From Entomohabitans teleogrylli (GTDB lineage: Bacteria; Pseudomonadota; Gammaproteobacteria; Enterobacterales; Enterobacteriaceae): a DNA stretch of 64,000 nt. Positions 46,765 to 54,623 of this stretch are shown piece by piece; position 1 is the first letter of the stretch; each line of letters opens with the position of its first letter. The stretch spans positions 62,001 through 126,000 of the forward strand of contig NZ_LLXO01000014.1 of assembly GCF_001484765.1 (NCBI RefSeq), written 5' to 3'. A program made the translations under genes and the position numbers. The notes beneath the pieces were generated by a model. The model ran no database searches and was not told where the DNA came from. It saw only the letters and a program-made list of their open reading frames with translations.

Positions 46765-48171
46765 ATGGCTCTATTTGCCCTGAAAAATTACCGGGATCCG
46801 TCGATTAGTCTGGCGACGCAGCGTCGCCAGTGGGGAGTGCAGTTTCTCAAAGCCTTCCTGGCGGTCTTCCTCGGTTACATGGCGATGTACCTGATCCGCA
46901 ATAACTTCAAGGCCGCCGGGCCGATGTTGAAAGAACAACTGGATATGACCACCACCGAGCTCGGGCTGATTGGCCTGGGCTTTTCCATCACTTACGGAGG
47001 ATGCAAGGTTTTAGTCGGTTTCTACATCGACGGTAAAAACACCAAGAAGTTCCTGGCGGCGCTGCTGGCCCTGTCGGCGTTTTCGGTGCTGGCGATGGGG
47101 CTGGTCATGAGTTACCACGGCTCGCCGATCGGCATTTTGATCACCCTGTGGGGGCTGAACGGTCTGTTCCAGTGCGCCGGCGGGCCGGCGTCTTATTCGG
47201 CGTTAACCCGCTGGACGCCCAGAGTAAAGCGCGGGCGCTATCTCGGGCTGTGGAATATGTCCCATAACGTCGGCGGCGGTCTGGCAGGGGCGCTGGCGCT
47301 GTGGGGGGCGAACGTCTTTTTCGATGGCAATGTGGTGGGGATGTTTATTTTCCCGTCGCTTGTCGCCTTGTTGATTGCCGTGGTGACCTACTATCTGGGC
47401 AAAGGCGATCCGCGGGAGCTGGGCTGGAACCGGGCGGAAGAAATTTTTGACGAGCCGGTAGCGGAGATGGATCGCCATGAGAACGAGAGTAAGTGGCAGA
47501 TCGTTAAAAAACATGTGCTGTTCAACCCGTTTGTCTGGATCCTCTGCATCTCAAATATCTTTGTCTATGTGATTCGCATCGGCGTGGATAACTGGGCGCC
47601 GCTGTATGTCTCTGAACAGTTCAACTGGTCGCGCAGCGACATGGTCAATACCATTTTCTACTTTGAGATGGGGGCGCTGGTGGCCAGCCTGTTCTGGGGC
47701 TACATCTCGGATCTGCTCAAAGGGCGGCGGGCGATTGTGGCGGTGGGCTGTTTTGTGCTGATTATCTTCGCGCTGCTCAGTTACCGCTATTCCACCTCGG
47801 TATTCATGATTAACGCCTCGCTGGCGGCGCTGGGGTTGCTGATTTTCGGGCCGCAACTGATGATCACCATCGCGCTGGTGGACTTCGTGCCGAAAAACGC
47901 CGTCAGTATGACCACCGGGCTGTCGGGCTTCTTCGCATACATGCTGGGGGATTCTATCGCCAAGGTGTATCTGGCGATGATTGCCGATCCCGCCAAACAG
48001 GGGGTGAGTTTTTTCAATACCACATTGCACGGTTGGCACGATGTCTTCGTTATCTTTTACTGGTGCGTGTTCTTCGGCATTGTGCTGCTGTCGATAGTGG
48101 CTTTTGCTGAGGAAAAACGTATCCGGGCGGCGAAACGCGCCCGGCAGAGCGAGGTCGCTATCGGGTCGTAA
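46765..48171 (+). CDS. Organophosphate:phosphate antiporter (UhpT/GlpT family)
   Basis: 468-residue MFS transporter with about 12 helices. It carries both arginines used by this family to bind the phosphate group: one in AMYLIRNNFKAAGPML and one in FVYVIRIGVDNWAPLYV, matching UhpT. The NRAEEIFDEPVAEMD central loop and the FDWSRSDM-like NWSRSDMVNTI segment also follow the family. It should exchange an external sugar or polyol phosphate for inorganic phosphate. Last gene of the operon; GAGGAACATCTT precedes the ATG. No uhpABC-type sensor is next to it. Confidence 0.9.
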   Translation: MALFALKNYRDPSISLATQRRQWGVQFLKAFLAVFLGYMAMYLIRNNFKAAGPMLKEQLDMTTTELGLIGLGFSITYGGCKVLVGFYIDGKNTKKFLAALLALSAFSVLAMGLVMSYHGSPIGILITLWGLNGLFQCAGGPASYSALTRWTPRVKRGRYLGLWNMSHNVGGGLAGALALWGANVFFDGNVVGMFIFPSLVALLIAVVTYYLGKGDPRELGWNRAEEIFDEPVAEMDRHENESKWQIVKKHVLFNPFVWILCISNIFVYVIRIGVDNWAPLYVSEQFNWSRSDMVNTIFYFEMGALVASLFWGYISDLLKGRRAIVAVGCFVLIIFALLSYRYSTSVFMINASLAALGLLIFGPQLMITIALVDFVPKNAVSMTTGLSGFFAYMLGDSIAKVYLAMIADPAKQGVSFFNTTLHGWHDVFVIFYWCVFFGIVLLSIVAFAEEKRIRAAKRARQSEVAIGS

Positions 48172-48176
48172 CCGTT

Positions 48177-49562
48177 TTACCGCGTACAGAGTTGGCTCAG
48201 GCGGCGGATTAACGCTTCAGTATTGGGCAGGGAATCCGCCGCGCAGTACATATACAGCGAATTCGCATAGGTGCTGTCCAGCGCGCCGAGGGGCAGCAGA
48301 CTGATCTGCCGCCCCTGCATCCGTATTACTGCACTGGCGTCGGGCGGGCAGTCCAGGGTAATCATCCGGCTGACGCCCGGCTGCCCTTGCCAGATGGCTT
48401 TGGCTCCCAGATGGCGGCGCAGCATCTCTTCAATCCCCTGATTGCGCGCCAGCACCCGATGTTGCAGGGTGTCCAGATAGCGATGGTAGGCGCCGGAGCG
48501 CAGGATCTCTTCGGCGTAAATCTGGATCAGATTACTGATGCGCGGCTCGACCTGGGATTTGACCTCCAGTAACCGTTTAACGGTGTTGCGCGGCGCGACA
48601 ATCCACGCCAGGCGCATACTGTGGCCGATGGTGTTGGTAAAGGTGCCGATGTAGATAACACTGGATTCCGCCCCAGGGTAAGAACGCATCGGTAGCGGTG
48701 CGTCAAACAGGCCGCGCATAGCGTCGATTTCGATCACCGGAATATCATGGCGGCGGCACATGGCGTACTGGGCCTGTTTATTGGCCTCGCTGGTCATGTG
48801 GCAGGTAGGCCAGTGGTCCAGCGGCGTGGTGAGGAAAAACGCATGGCGATGGCGGGCGATATGGTTTTGCAGCACCTGCGGCGAGATACCGTCGGCGCCC
48901 ATCGGAATGGGGATCGCCGGCGCCCCCTGGCTGGTGAGAATCGAAGTGTAATAACCAGGCGCTTCATACATCACCGGGGCGAAACGGCCAAAAAAGGCGC
49001 AGGCAATAATGTACAGCGCGTTAGAGATGCCGCTGGTAATCACGATGTCTTCCGGCGAACAGCTTATCGCCAGGCGGCTTTTCAGGTGTTGCGCCAGCAG
49101 TTCGCGTAATTGCAGGAAGCCGATATCGTCATAATTCATAAAATCCGCGCTGGCGATGCGCCGCGATACCGCCTCTGAGACCTCCATTAGCGGAGTCTGG
49201 GGAGAAAAATCCATACCCGGCCACATCAACAGACTTTTGCTGTAAGCGCTGCCGTGGGGCTCCGCCGCATCGTCCCGGGCCCGCGACTGACGCGCCTTAT
49301 GGATAATCAGCGGCCAGTCGATGCCCGGAGCTTTCAGGCTTGAGACCGCGCGCGACTTTTCCCGGGTAGTGATGACGCCGTCATCCGCCAGCACGTTAAA
49401 CGCTTCGACCACCGTCGTTTTGCTGACCTGCAGCAGGGTGGCGATATGGCGTTGAGAAGGGAGTTTATGGCCGGTAGGATGGCTTTCCAGGTATTTTTTA
49501 ATACTGCAGGCCACCTGAAGATATAAAGGCATTTCCGCATCCGGATTGACGGGGATCAGCAC
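48177..49562 (-). CDS. MocR/GntR-type regulator with degenerate aminotransferase domain
   Basis: 461-residue fusion of a GntR winged helix (HKLPSQRHIATLLQVSKTTV, residues 35-60) with an aminotransferase-fold domain. In MocR proteins the PLP lysine sits in GTFSK; here the motif is GTFTN, with Asn at codon 48633-48635. The usual EDDY becomes EIDA and the PTG element becomes PTC. It therefore probably cannot bind PLP as a Schiff base and may sense another ligand. It is convergent with the antiporter gene (5-base gap), so control of that operon is plausible but unproved. Two GCCGTTTCT repeats lie upstream. Confidence 0.85.
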   Translation of the reverse strand: MLIPVNPDAEMPLYLQVACSIKKYLESHPTGHKLPSQRHIATLLQVSKTTVVEAFNVLADDGVITTREKSRAVSSLKAPGIDWPLIIHKARQSRARDDAAEPHGSAYSKSLLMWPGMDFSPQTPLMEVSEAVSRRIASADFMNYDDIGFLQLRELLAQHLKSRLAISCSPEDIVITSGISNALYIIACAFFGRFAPVMYEAPGYYTSILTSQGAPAIPIPMGADGISPQVLQNHIARHRHAFFLTTPLDHWPTCHMTSEANKQAQYAMCRRHDIPVIEIDAMRGLFDAPLPMRSYPGAESSVIYIGTFTNTIGHSMRLAWIVAPRNTVKRLLEVKSQVEPRISNLIQIYAEEILRSGAYHRYLDTLQHRVLARNQGIEEMLRRHLGAKAIWQGQPGVSRMITLDCPPDASAVIRMQGRQISLLPLGALDSTYANSLYMYCAADSLPNTEALIRRLSQLCTR

Positions 49563-49594
49563 GTTGCACTCCTTGCCGTAGACCGGCGGTATTT

Positions 49595-49627
49595 GCCGTT
49601 TCTGAATACCCCATACTAGCCGTTTCT
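49595..49627. promoter_or_regulatory. Repeats upstream of the MocR-like gene
   Basis: GCCGTTTCT occurs at 49595-49603 and 49619-49627 in the same orientation, 24 bases apart, 33 to 65 bases before the gene's start. MocR proteins often bind direct repeats, so autoregulation is possible. No copy was noticed upstream of the SDR operon. Confidence 0.3.
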
Positions 49628-49745
49628 CTGCGCCGTCGCGGTATTTGTTACCCGGAGTGTGAAGCGGCGCGGATCTGCATGACCATGCGGTATGTGAATG
49701 ATTTTTATTACCTTAATCTGCCCGGGCGCGGACCCGTCGCACGGC

Positions 49746-50516
49746 TCAGAGCAGCGGCGTAATACGCGCCAGTAAATCGTCTGCCAGCCGCGGCGCCTCG
49801 CGATACTGTTCCGGCTGGCGGTCAGTGATTTCACCGCGGTAAGCGCGGCGGGCGATGTCCAGCAACGCACGCCGTTCGGCGGGGAGCCGGGCAAGGGCCC
49901 ACGTTGCGGCGCTATCTTTGGCCAGCCACTCTCCGCTGCTGGCGGTATACCAGATTCTCGCCAGCGTCAGCAGCACATTACGTTCGTCACCGCGCAGATT
50001 TGCCATCAGTTCCGGCAGAAGATCGCGCAGCGCCCGGCGAATCTGCGCCGGCGCGATCTCCGGCAGCAGATGCTGTACGGGAGGGCCGAACAGGGGATGA
50101 GCCTGCTGGCGAGCCTGGGCCAGCACCAGGGTATATTCGGCGTCGCTGCAGGGCGCAGCGGCGGCGCCGGCTTCGAAAGCCTCGCGCAGCCATTCGCCAT
50201 AAATAAAGTCGACGCGCGCCGGGAAAGGGGCTGGCTGTAAATCCGCCCTGAGAAACAGCATCACTTCCAGACAGCGCGGACCGCCCGGTTCAGCGGGGTA
50301 ACGGGCGGAAATCTGTAAAAGTTCGGCGAGCAGGCGAGCGCGCTGGCTGGCTGTCAGCGAACGATCAATCACCGCCAGCAGGTCGATATCGCTGTGCGGC
50401 TTTAACCCGCCGGCGACCGCGGAGCCGTGCAGATAGACCGCCAGCAGCGCCTCTCCGGCAATCTTTTTTAGCGCCAGCAATAGCCAGTCCGTTTGCGGTG
50501 CAATATTGGCGGTCAT
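49746..50516 (-). CDS. aadA: AadA-like aminoglycoside 3''-adenylyltransferase
   Basis: 256-residue nucleotidyltransferase of the ANT(3'')(9) family. The polymerase-beta-type motif is LHGSAVAGGLKPHSDIDLLA with the metal-binding Asp pair; the catalytic glutamate region is RCLEVMLFL, and the C-terminal helical domain has NVLLTLARIWYTASSGEW and AATWALARLP. It would adenylylate streptomycin and spectinomycin. No integron attC, cassette or integrase is seen, so this looks like a resident chromosomal gene as in Salmonella. Whether it confers resistance depends on expression. Confidence 0.85.
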   Translation of the reverse strand: MTANIAPQTDWLLLALKKIAGEALLAVYLHGSAVAGGLKPHSDIDLLAVIDRSLTASQRARLLAELLQISARYPAEPGGPRCLEVMLFLRADLQPAPFPARVDFIYGEWLREAFEAGAAAAPCSDAEYTLVLAQARQQAHPLFGPPVQHLLPEIAPAQIRRALRDLLPELMANLRGDERNVLLTLARIWYTASSGEWLAKDSAATWALARLPAERRALLDIARRAYRGEITDRQPEQYREAPRLADDLLARITPLL

Positions 50517-50620
50517 AATGATTATCCGCGGCCGTGAAGTGTGGCGCTTATATTACCGGGATGACAGGCGATGACCAGAGACTTTTGGGTAGCGTTCCGT
50601 CGGTTTCGCTGCGGGGCAGG

Positions 50621-50671
50621 CTGGCGGAATGCAATAGCCGTCTTCGGACCGTGCAAAAAGCATTCCGCCAG
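50621..50671. repeat. 12-bp perfect inverted repeat between aadA and the phosphatase gene
   Basis: CTGGCGGAATGC (50621-50632) and GCATTCCGCCAG (50660-50671) are exact inverse repeats with 27 bases between, and a nested CCG/CGG pair inside. No T run follows on either strand, so it is not a classical terminator. Confidence 0.6.
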
Positions 50672-50708
50672 GAAATTACCTGATATAACAAACGTTGACG
50701 GCGAGAAA

Positions 50709-51773
50709 TTATGACGGCGTTGTAATTAAAAAATTCTCCTGCATTTTTCTGAAGTCGTTATCGGTAAAGCCCAGCTCATTCTTTATATAGTCGGCAACAC
50801 TACCGGATATCTGTTTCATGGCATCGATGGCGGCGATAATAAAGGATTCGCGGGTATCAATCAGCGTATGCAAATAATCGAGGACATCCTGATTATCGGT
50901 AATTTGCTGGTAGGCGGCCATTTTCACCTGATTACGCGTCAGGCGGTTTGCCCCGGTGAGCATATAGTCATCAATGATGTCCTGTTCGGCAACCCCCAGC
51001 ATAGCGAGAATCAATAATGCGCCATAGCCGGTGCGGTCCTTGCCGCCGCGGCAGTGCTGAATATTCGGCACATTACCGGCGTCGAGCAGTACCTGAATCA
51101 TCGCTTTAAAGGCGCTTTTCGATTTCGCGCTGGTGACAAAATGACGATATTGCTCAATCACCTGGGCGCCCTGACCATTAATAAGCTCGGGCGCAATATC
51201 GCGCATCACGCTCTCTATCAGGGCGCGGTCTTCGTTACTCGGCTCGGCGGCGAACTGGGCGGCTAATTCCGCGGTCTGCGCCGTGGCGTCGAGGTGAAAG
51301 GTCTGGCGTTCACCAACCGGGCAATTAGGGCTTTTGGCGATTTCATTGGCGCTGCGGTAGTCGATAATCGTCTGAATATGCAGCCCTTCAATATAGACCC
51401 GGGCTTCGGGAGTCAGGTTATAGAGATGATTTGAGCGATACAGTATCCCCCATTGCACCGTTTTTCCCTCCGCGCCGCGATAGCCGCCAAGATCGCGAAA
51501 ATTATTTATTCCGGGCACCGGCAGGGTACGTTCGGCAAACAGCCACGCTTTACCGTGCCGCTCAATAATAAAATAGATTCGCTGCCGGCCCTCCAGGGGA
51601 TCGGTAAATTGCAGCGGACTGGTGGCGTGTTCGCTGATTAATTGCCGGTCAGCGCTGTTAATATCATTATCCCGGGTCCAGTAAAGGGCGGCATTATTCA
51701 GCGCCGGGGAAAAGATAATTTCAAGCTGCGTCCGGCTGCTGCGGGTTACTGAAAACTGCACTGTTTCATTCAT
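50709..51773 (-). CDS. CX5R phosphatase (MptpB/LipA type) at the end of a PTS operon
   Basis: 354-residue protein tyrosine/phosphoinositide-type phosphatase. The signature HCRGGKDRTG (Cys near residue 241) is the HCxxGKDRTG form seen in MptpB and Listeria LipA, which act on phosphotyrosine and phosphoinositides. The usual NFRDLGGYRG motif lies near residue 92, and DYRSANEIAKSPNC follows. The first ~85 residues form a separate region with a beta-rich pattern. No signal peptide is seen. It starts 10 bases after the IID gene. It may dephosphorylate the imported sugar phosphate or a PTS protein; this is inference. Confidence 0.87.
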   Translation of the reverse strand: MNETVQFSVTRSSRTQLEIIFSPALNNAALYWTRDNDINSADRQLISEHATSPLQFTDPLEGRQRIYFIIERHGKAWLFAERTLPVPGINNFRDLGGYRGAEGKTVQWGILYRSNHLYNLTPEARVYIEGLHIQTIIDYRSANEIAKSPNCPVGERQTFHLDATAQTAELAAQFAAEPSNEDRALIESVMRDIAPELINGQGAQVIEQYRHFVTSAKSKSAFKAMIQVLLDAGNVPNIQHCRGGKDRTGYGALLILAMLGVAEQDIIDDYMLTGANRLTRNQVKMAAYQQITDNQDVLDYLHTLIDTRESFIIAAIDAMKQISGSVADYIKNELGFTDNDFRKMQENFLITTPS

Positions 51774-51783
51774 ACCTCATCCC

Positions 51784-52635
51784 TTAATTTAAAATACCGA
51801 GCATCGAAAAAATCACTCCCAGACACATCATGCCGACGATCAGCGCCACGGTATGCTTGCCTTTGAACTTCCTGACCAGGAAGAAGATGCCGAGTGAGAA
51901 CAGCAGGGTGAGCAGGTTGGGAATCACCTTGTCGAACATCTCCTGCACTTTGATCGACTGCTCGCCAACCGCGATAACCAGCGGCGTGGATATTTTCACC
52001 GTGGTGGCGATAAGCGACCCCAGCACCATCACCCCGACCACGTTGGCAATATTGGAAATACGCTGAATGATGTTGGAATTCTTCGACTGCTCGATTAAAT
52101 CCACGCCTTTGTTATAGCCATAGTGGATAAAGAAATATTTGGAACCGACGTTGACGATGTTAAATAACAGGAACATCAGGATTGGGCCGATAAGGTTGCC
52201 CTGCAGGGCGAAGGCGGCGCCAATACTGCCGCAAATCGGCAGCCAGGTGAATTTCAGCAGGCTGTCGCCGAGACCGGCGAACGGCCCCATCAGACCGGCT
52301 TTCACCGACACCACGGCCTCTTTTTCCTCTTCGCTGGTTTTTTCCTCCAGCGCTGCGGTAACCCCGAGGATCAGCGCGCCGGTATTGACCTGTGAATTAT
52401 AGAATTCGAGGTGGCGCTTCATGGCTTTAATCCGGGTGGCTTGATCGGCGTTTTCATACAACCGCTCCAGCACCGGAATCATGCAGTGGGCAAAGCCAAT
52501 GGTCTGCAACTTTTCATAGTTATAGGAAAAGGACATTGACTGGATATTCCAGAAAATGCGGTTGAGGTCTTTCTTCGTCAGCTTTTTATCCTGGGCTGAA
52601 TGATCGGCCACGTTATAGGAGGCGATGTCGCTCAT
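51784..52635 (-). CDS. Mannose-family PTS enzyme IID
   Basis: 283-residue membrane component of a second mannose-family PTS. It begins MSDIASYNVADHSAQDKKLT and shares the EIID core KAGLMGPFAGLGDSLLKFTW and the MKRHLEFYNSQVNTGALILG motif, but is clearly diverged from ManZ. Hydrophobic helices occupy residues 120-170 and 180-280. Its start overlaps the IIC stop by an ATGA junction. The sugar cannot be read from the sequence. Confidence 0.93.
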   Translation of the reverse strand: MSDIASYNVADHSAQDKKLTKKDLNRIFWNIQSMSFSYNYEKLQTIGFAHCMIPVLERLYENADQATRIKAMKRHLEFYNSQVNTGALILGVTAALEEKTSEEEKEAVVSVKAGLMGPFAGLGDSLLKFTWLPICGSIGAAFALQGNLIGPILMFLLFNIVNVGSKYFFIHYGYNKGVDLIEQSKNSNIIQRISNIANVVGVMVLGSLIATTVKISTPLVIAVGEQSIKVQEMFDKVIPNLLTLLFSLGIFFLVRKFKGKHTVALIVGMMCLGVIFSMLGILN

Positions 52636-53426
52636 AAATCATATCCTTCTTCAGTCTCAGCGTCGGACTGTTGCTCTTTTGCTGGCGCGTTACTGGCGTT
52701 ATTGTTGGCATTGCTGTAGGCCATGTCATAAAGCACAGCGAAGGCCAGGGCGATAAAGGTGATGGGAATAATCGGTAGCTTTAAATAGGTGGTGAGCATG
52801 AAACCGAGCAGGAAGAAAAACCACATCCGGCCTTTCAGCAGCATCAGCAGCAGAATACATACCCCGATCGCCGGGATCATTTTCGAGGCCACGCCCATAC
52901 CGGTCAGGATACTCTCCGGTATCGACTCCAGAATGCGGCTCACCAGATCGCCGCCAAAATAGACCGCCAGGAAGCAGGGAACGGCGCGAATCAGGAACCA
53001 CAGCGGGGTGGAGAAATAGTGGACCTTGAGCAGCCCGCGGTAATCGCCTTCCTGAATAGACTTCTCGGCCCAGACGTTGAGGAAGCTGGCGAAAGAGCGC
53101 CAGATAATCAGTAATTGCTGGCAGAGTATCGAGACCGGCACAGCGAGGGCGATCCCGGCGGCGATCCCGCCTTTGGAGGCGATACCCAGCGCGACGCCAA
53201 TAATCGACCCGGCAATAATATCCGGGGCGGAATAGGCGCCAACGTTACCGATACCCATCCACATCAATTCCAGGGTGGCGCTGATCGCCAACCCCTGAAC
53301 CATATCGCCCATAATAATCCCCGCCACGGTGCCGGTAAGCAGCGGCCGGCGCAGCATCTGCGGCCCAACGTCATCCATTGAGCAAATACCGGCCCAGATG
53401 GCGACTAAAATAGCTTCAATTAACAT
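52632..53426 (-). CDS. Mannose-family PTS enzyme IIC
   Basis: 264-residue polytopic permease of the PTS Man family, with about seven hydrophobic helices. The conserved GICSMDDVGPQMLRRPLLTG and SATLELMWMGIGNVGAYSAP motifs are present. The C terminus is a polar Asn/Glu-rich tail (SNANNNASNAPAKEQQSDAE) that is absent from ManY. It is the third gene of the operon and overlaps IID by four bases; the gap from IIB is 29 bases. Confidence 0.93.
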   Translation of the reverse strand: MLIEAILVAIWAGICSMDDVGPQMLRRPLLTGTVAGIIMGDMVQGLAISATLELMWMGIGNVGAYSAPDIIAGSIIGVALGIASKGGIAAGIALAVPVSILCQQLLIIWRSFASFLNVWAEKSIQEGDYRGLLKVHYFSTPLWFLIRAVPCFLAVYFGGDLVSRILESIPESILTGMGVASKMIPAIGVCILLLMLLKGRMWFFFLLGFMLTTYLKLPIIPITFIALAFAVLYDMAYSNANNNASNAPAKEQQSDAETEEGYDL

Positions 53427-53455
53427 AGCTCTATCCCTGTTGATTAAGCGCAGCG

Positions 53456-53926
53456 CTAAATTAATGTCTGAAGATCGACAATGGGATCTTTCGGGACCAT
53501 CTGTATTTCGACGGGAATATTTCTGGCGATCAGCGCTTTAAAGGCCTGCTCTTCCTGCGGCGTAACGGCTACAGCGCGCGATAAACTTTTTCTCCCTTCC
53601 TGCATTCTCATGCCGCCGACATTGAGCTTATCGATTTTTACGCCGCCCTCCACCAGGGTATTCACGTCAACGCTATTGGTAAACAGCAGCATGGTGCGGC
53701 GTTTAATTTCGGTCTTCTTGAGGATTTCAATAAAGTGCTGGACGCCGAAAACCTGTACTTTTAATTCCGGCGGCGCCGACATGGTCAATACCGACTGCTG
53801 AACTTTATCGCCGGCCACTTTATCGTTAATAATCAGCACCTGCTCAATGTCATGATTTTTTACCCAGGTAGTGATGACCTGCCCGTGGATCAGGCGGTCG
53901 TCGATTCTGGCAAGATTAATTGGCAT
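53456..53926 (-). CDS. Mannose-family PTS enzyme IIB
   Basis: 156-residue cytoplasmic phosphotransfer protein. The phospho-accepting His14 is in MPINLARIDDRLIHGQVITT. The rest follows the IIB fold through KVQVFGVQHFIEILKKTEIK and GGVKIDKLNVGGMRMQEGRK. In ManX this domain is fused to IIA; here it is a separate gene, 12 bases after IIA. It would pass phosphate to the sugar carried by IIC/IID. Confidence 0.93.
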   Translation of the reverse strand: MPINLARIDDRLIHGQVITTWVKNHDIEQVLIINDKVAGDKVQQSVLTMSAPPELKVQVFGVQHFIEILKKTEIKRRTMLLFTNSVDVNTLVEGGVKIDKLNVGGMRMQEGRKSLSRAVAVTPQEEQAFKALIARNIPVEIQMVPKDPIVDLQTLI

Positions 53927-53938
53927 AGTTATTTCCCC

Positions 53939-54370
53939 CTACAGATCCATTGAATGTGTTTGTTCAGCCTGTAACCGATCCCCGACGTTAAAGCAACTGC
54001 CCGGAAATACCTCTTCGATCACCTTGCCTATCTCCTGTAACGGCAGGTCACGATTACTGAGCACTTCAAGCAGTGTGGGAATGTTGAACCCGCAGAACAG
54101 CAGGATGTCGTCATGGGTCAGCAACAGTTCGCTGGCTAAATTGCACGGTGAACCGCCCATCATATCGACCAGAATCACCACCCCATCGCCCTGGTTGATG
54201 GCCTGGCAGGTGTCTGCCAGCAGGATGCGGGCATCATTGATATTGGTTTCCGGCTGTAGCGCGACCACCGCCACGTTGTGCTGTTTCCCGAGCAGCATTT
54301 CTGCGCAGGAGAGCGCACCCTGGGCAAAGGGGCCATGGCTGGCCAGAATGACTGGAATTTCAGTTGGCAT
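53939..54370 (-). CDS. Mannose-family PTS enzyme IIA
   Basis: 143-residue cytoplasmic protein that accepts phosphate from HPr. The phospho-histidine is in VILASHGPFAQGALSCAEML (near residue 12), and the VILVDMMGGSPCNLASELLL and FCGFNIPTLLEVLSNRDLPL segments are typical of EIIA-Man. First gene of the operon, with GGGAG before the ATG. Upstream lies a 15-bp palindrome (54427) and then the RpiR-type gene on the same strand. Confidence 0.92.
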   Translation of the reverse strand: MPTEIPVILASHGPFAQGALSCAEMLLGKQHNVAVVALQPETNINDARILLADTCQAINQGDGVVILVDMMGGSPCNLASELLLTHDDILLFCGFNIPTLLEVLSNRDLPLQEIGKVIEEVFPGSCFNVGDRLQAEQTHSMDL

Positions 54371-54426
54371 ATTGACTCCCGCTCCGCGGTTAGTGTGACA
54401 ATGTTACTTAATGTTTTATTATTTTT

Positions 54427-54441
54427 AGTAATACTATTACT
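54427..54441. promoter_or_regulatory. 15-bp perfect palindrome upstream of the PTS operon
   Basis: AGTAATACTATTACT is a perfect palindrome about a central C, in the AT-rich region 57 to 71 bases before the IIA start. It is the best candidate operator for the neighbouring RpiR-type regulator; no sigma-54 promoter pattern was seen. Confidence 0.5.
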
Positions 54442-54623
54442 TTCAGGCGGGGGAATACAGCGTCAAAAAGCCCATTTATTGATTATGCGAGGGATGTCAC
54501 TCTTCATGTATTGATAGTGTTAATGATGTTCGGCTGGCGCGCGGTATCACGCAGGTCACAGAGGAAAAGGCTTCGGGCCAGAGGGACAGGACAGAGAGAG
54601 GATAAGGGAAGTAAGGCAAGCCG

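Noticed and set aside
49563-50708. aadA as an integron cassette
   Set aside because: No attC, integrase or conserved segment is seen around it, and base composition matches the neighbours.
54371-54623. Sigma-54 promoter for the second PTS operon
   Set aside because: Many mannose-family PTS operons use RpoN with a LevR-type activator, but no GG-N10-GC pattern was found and no such activator gene is present.
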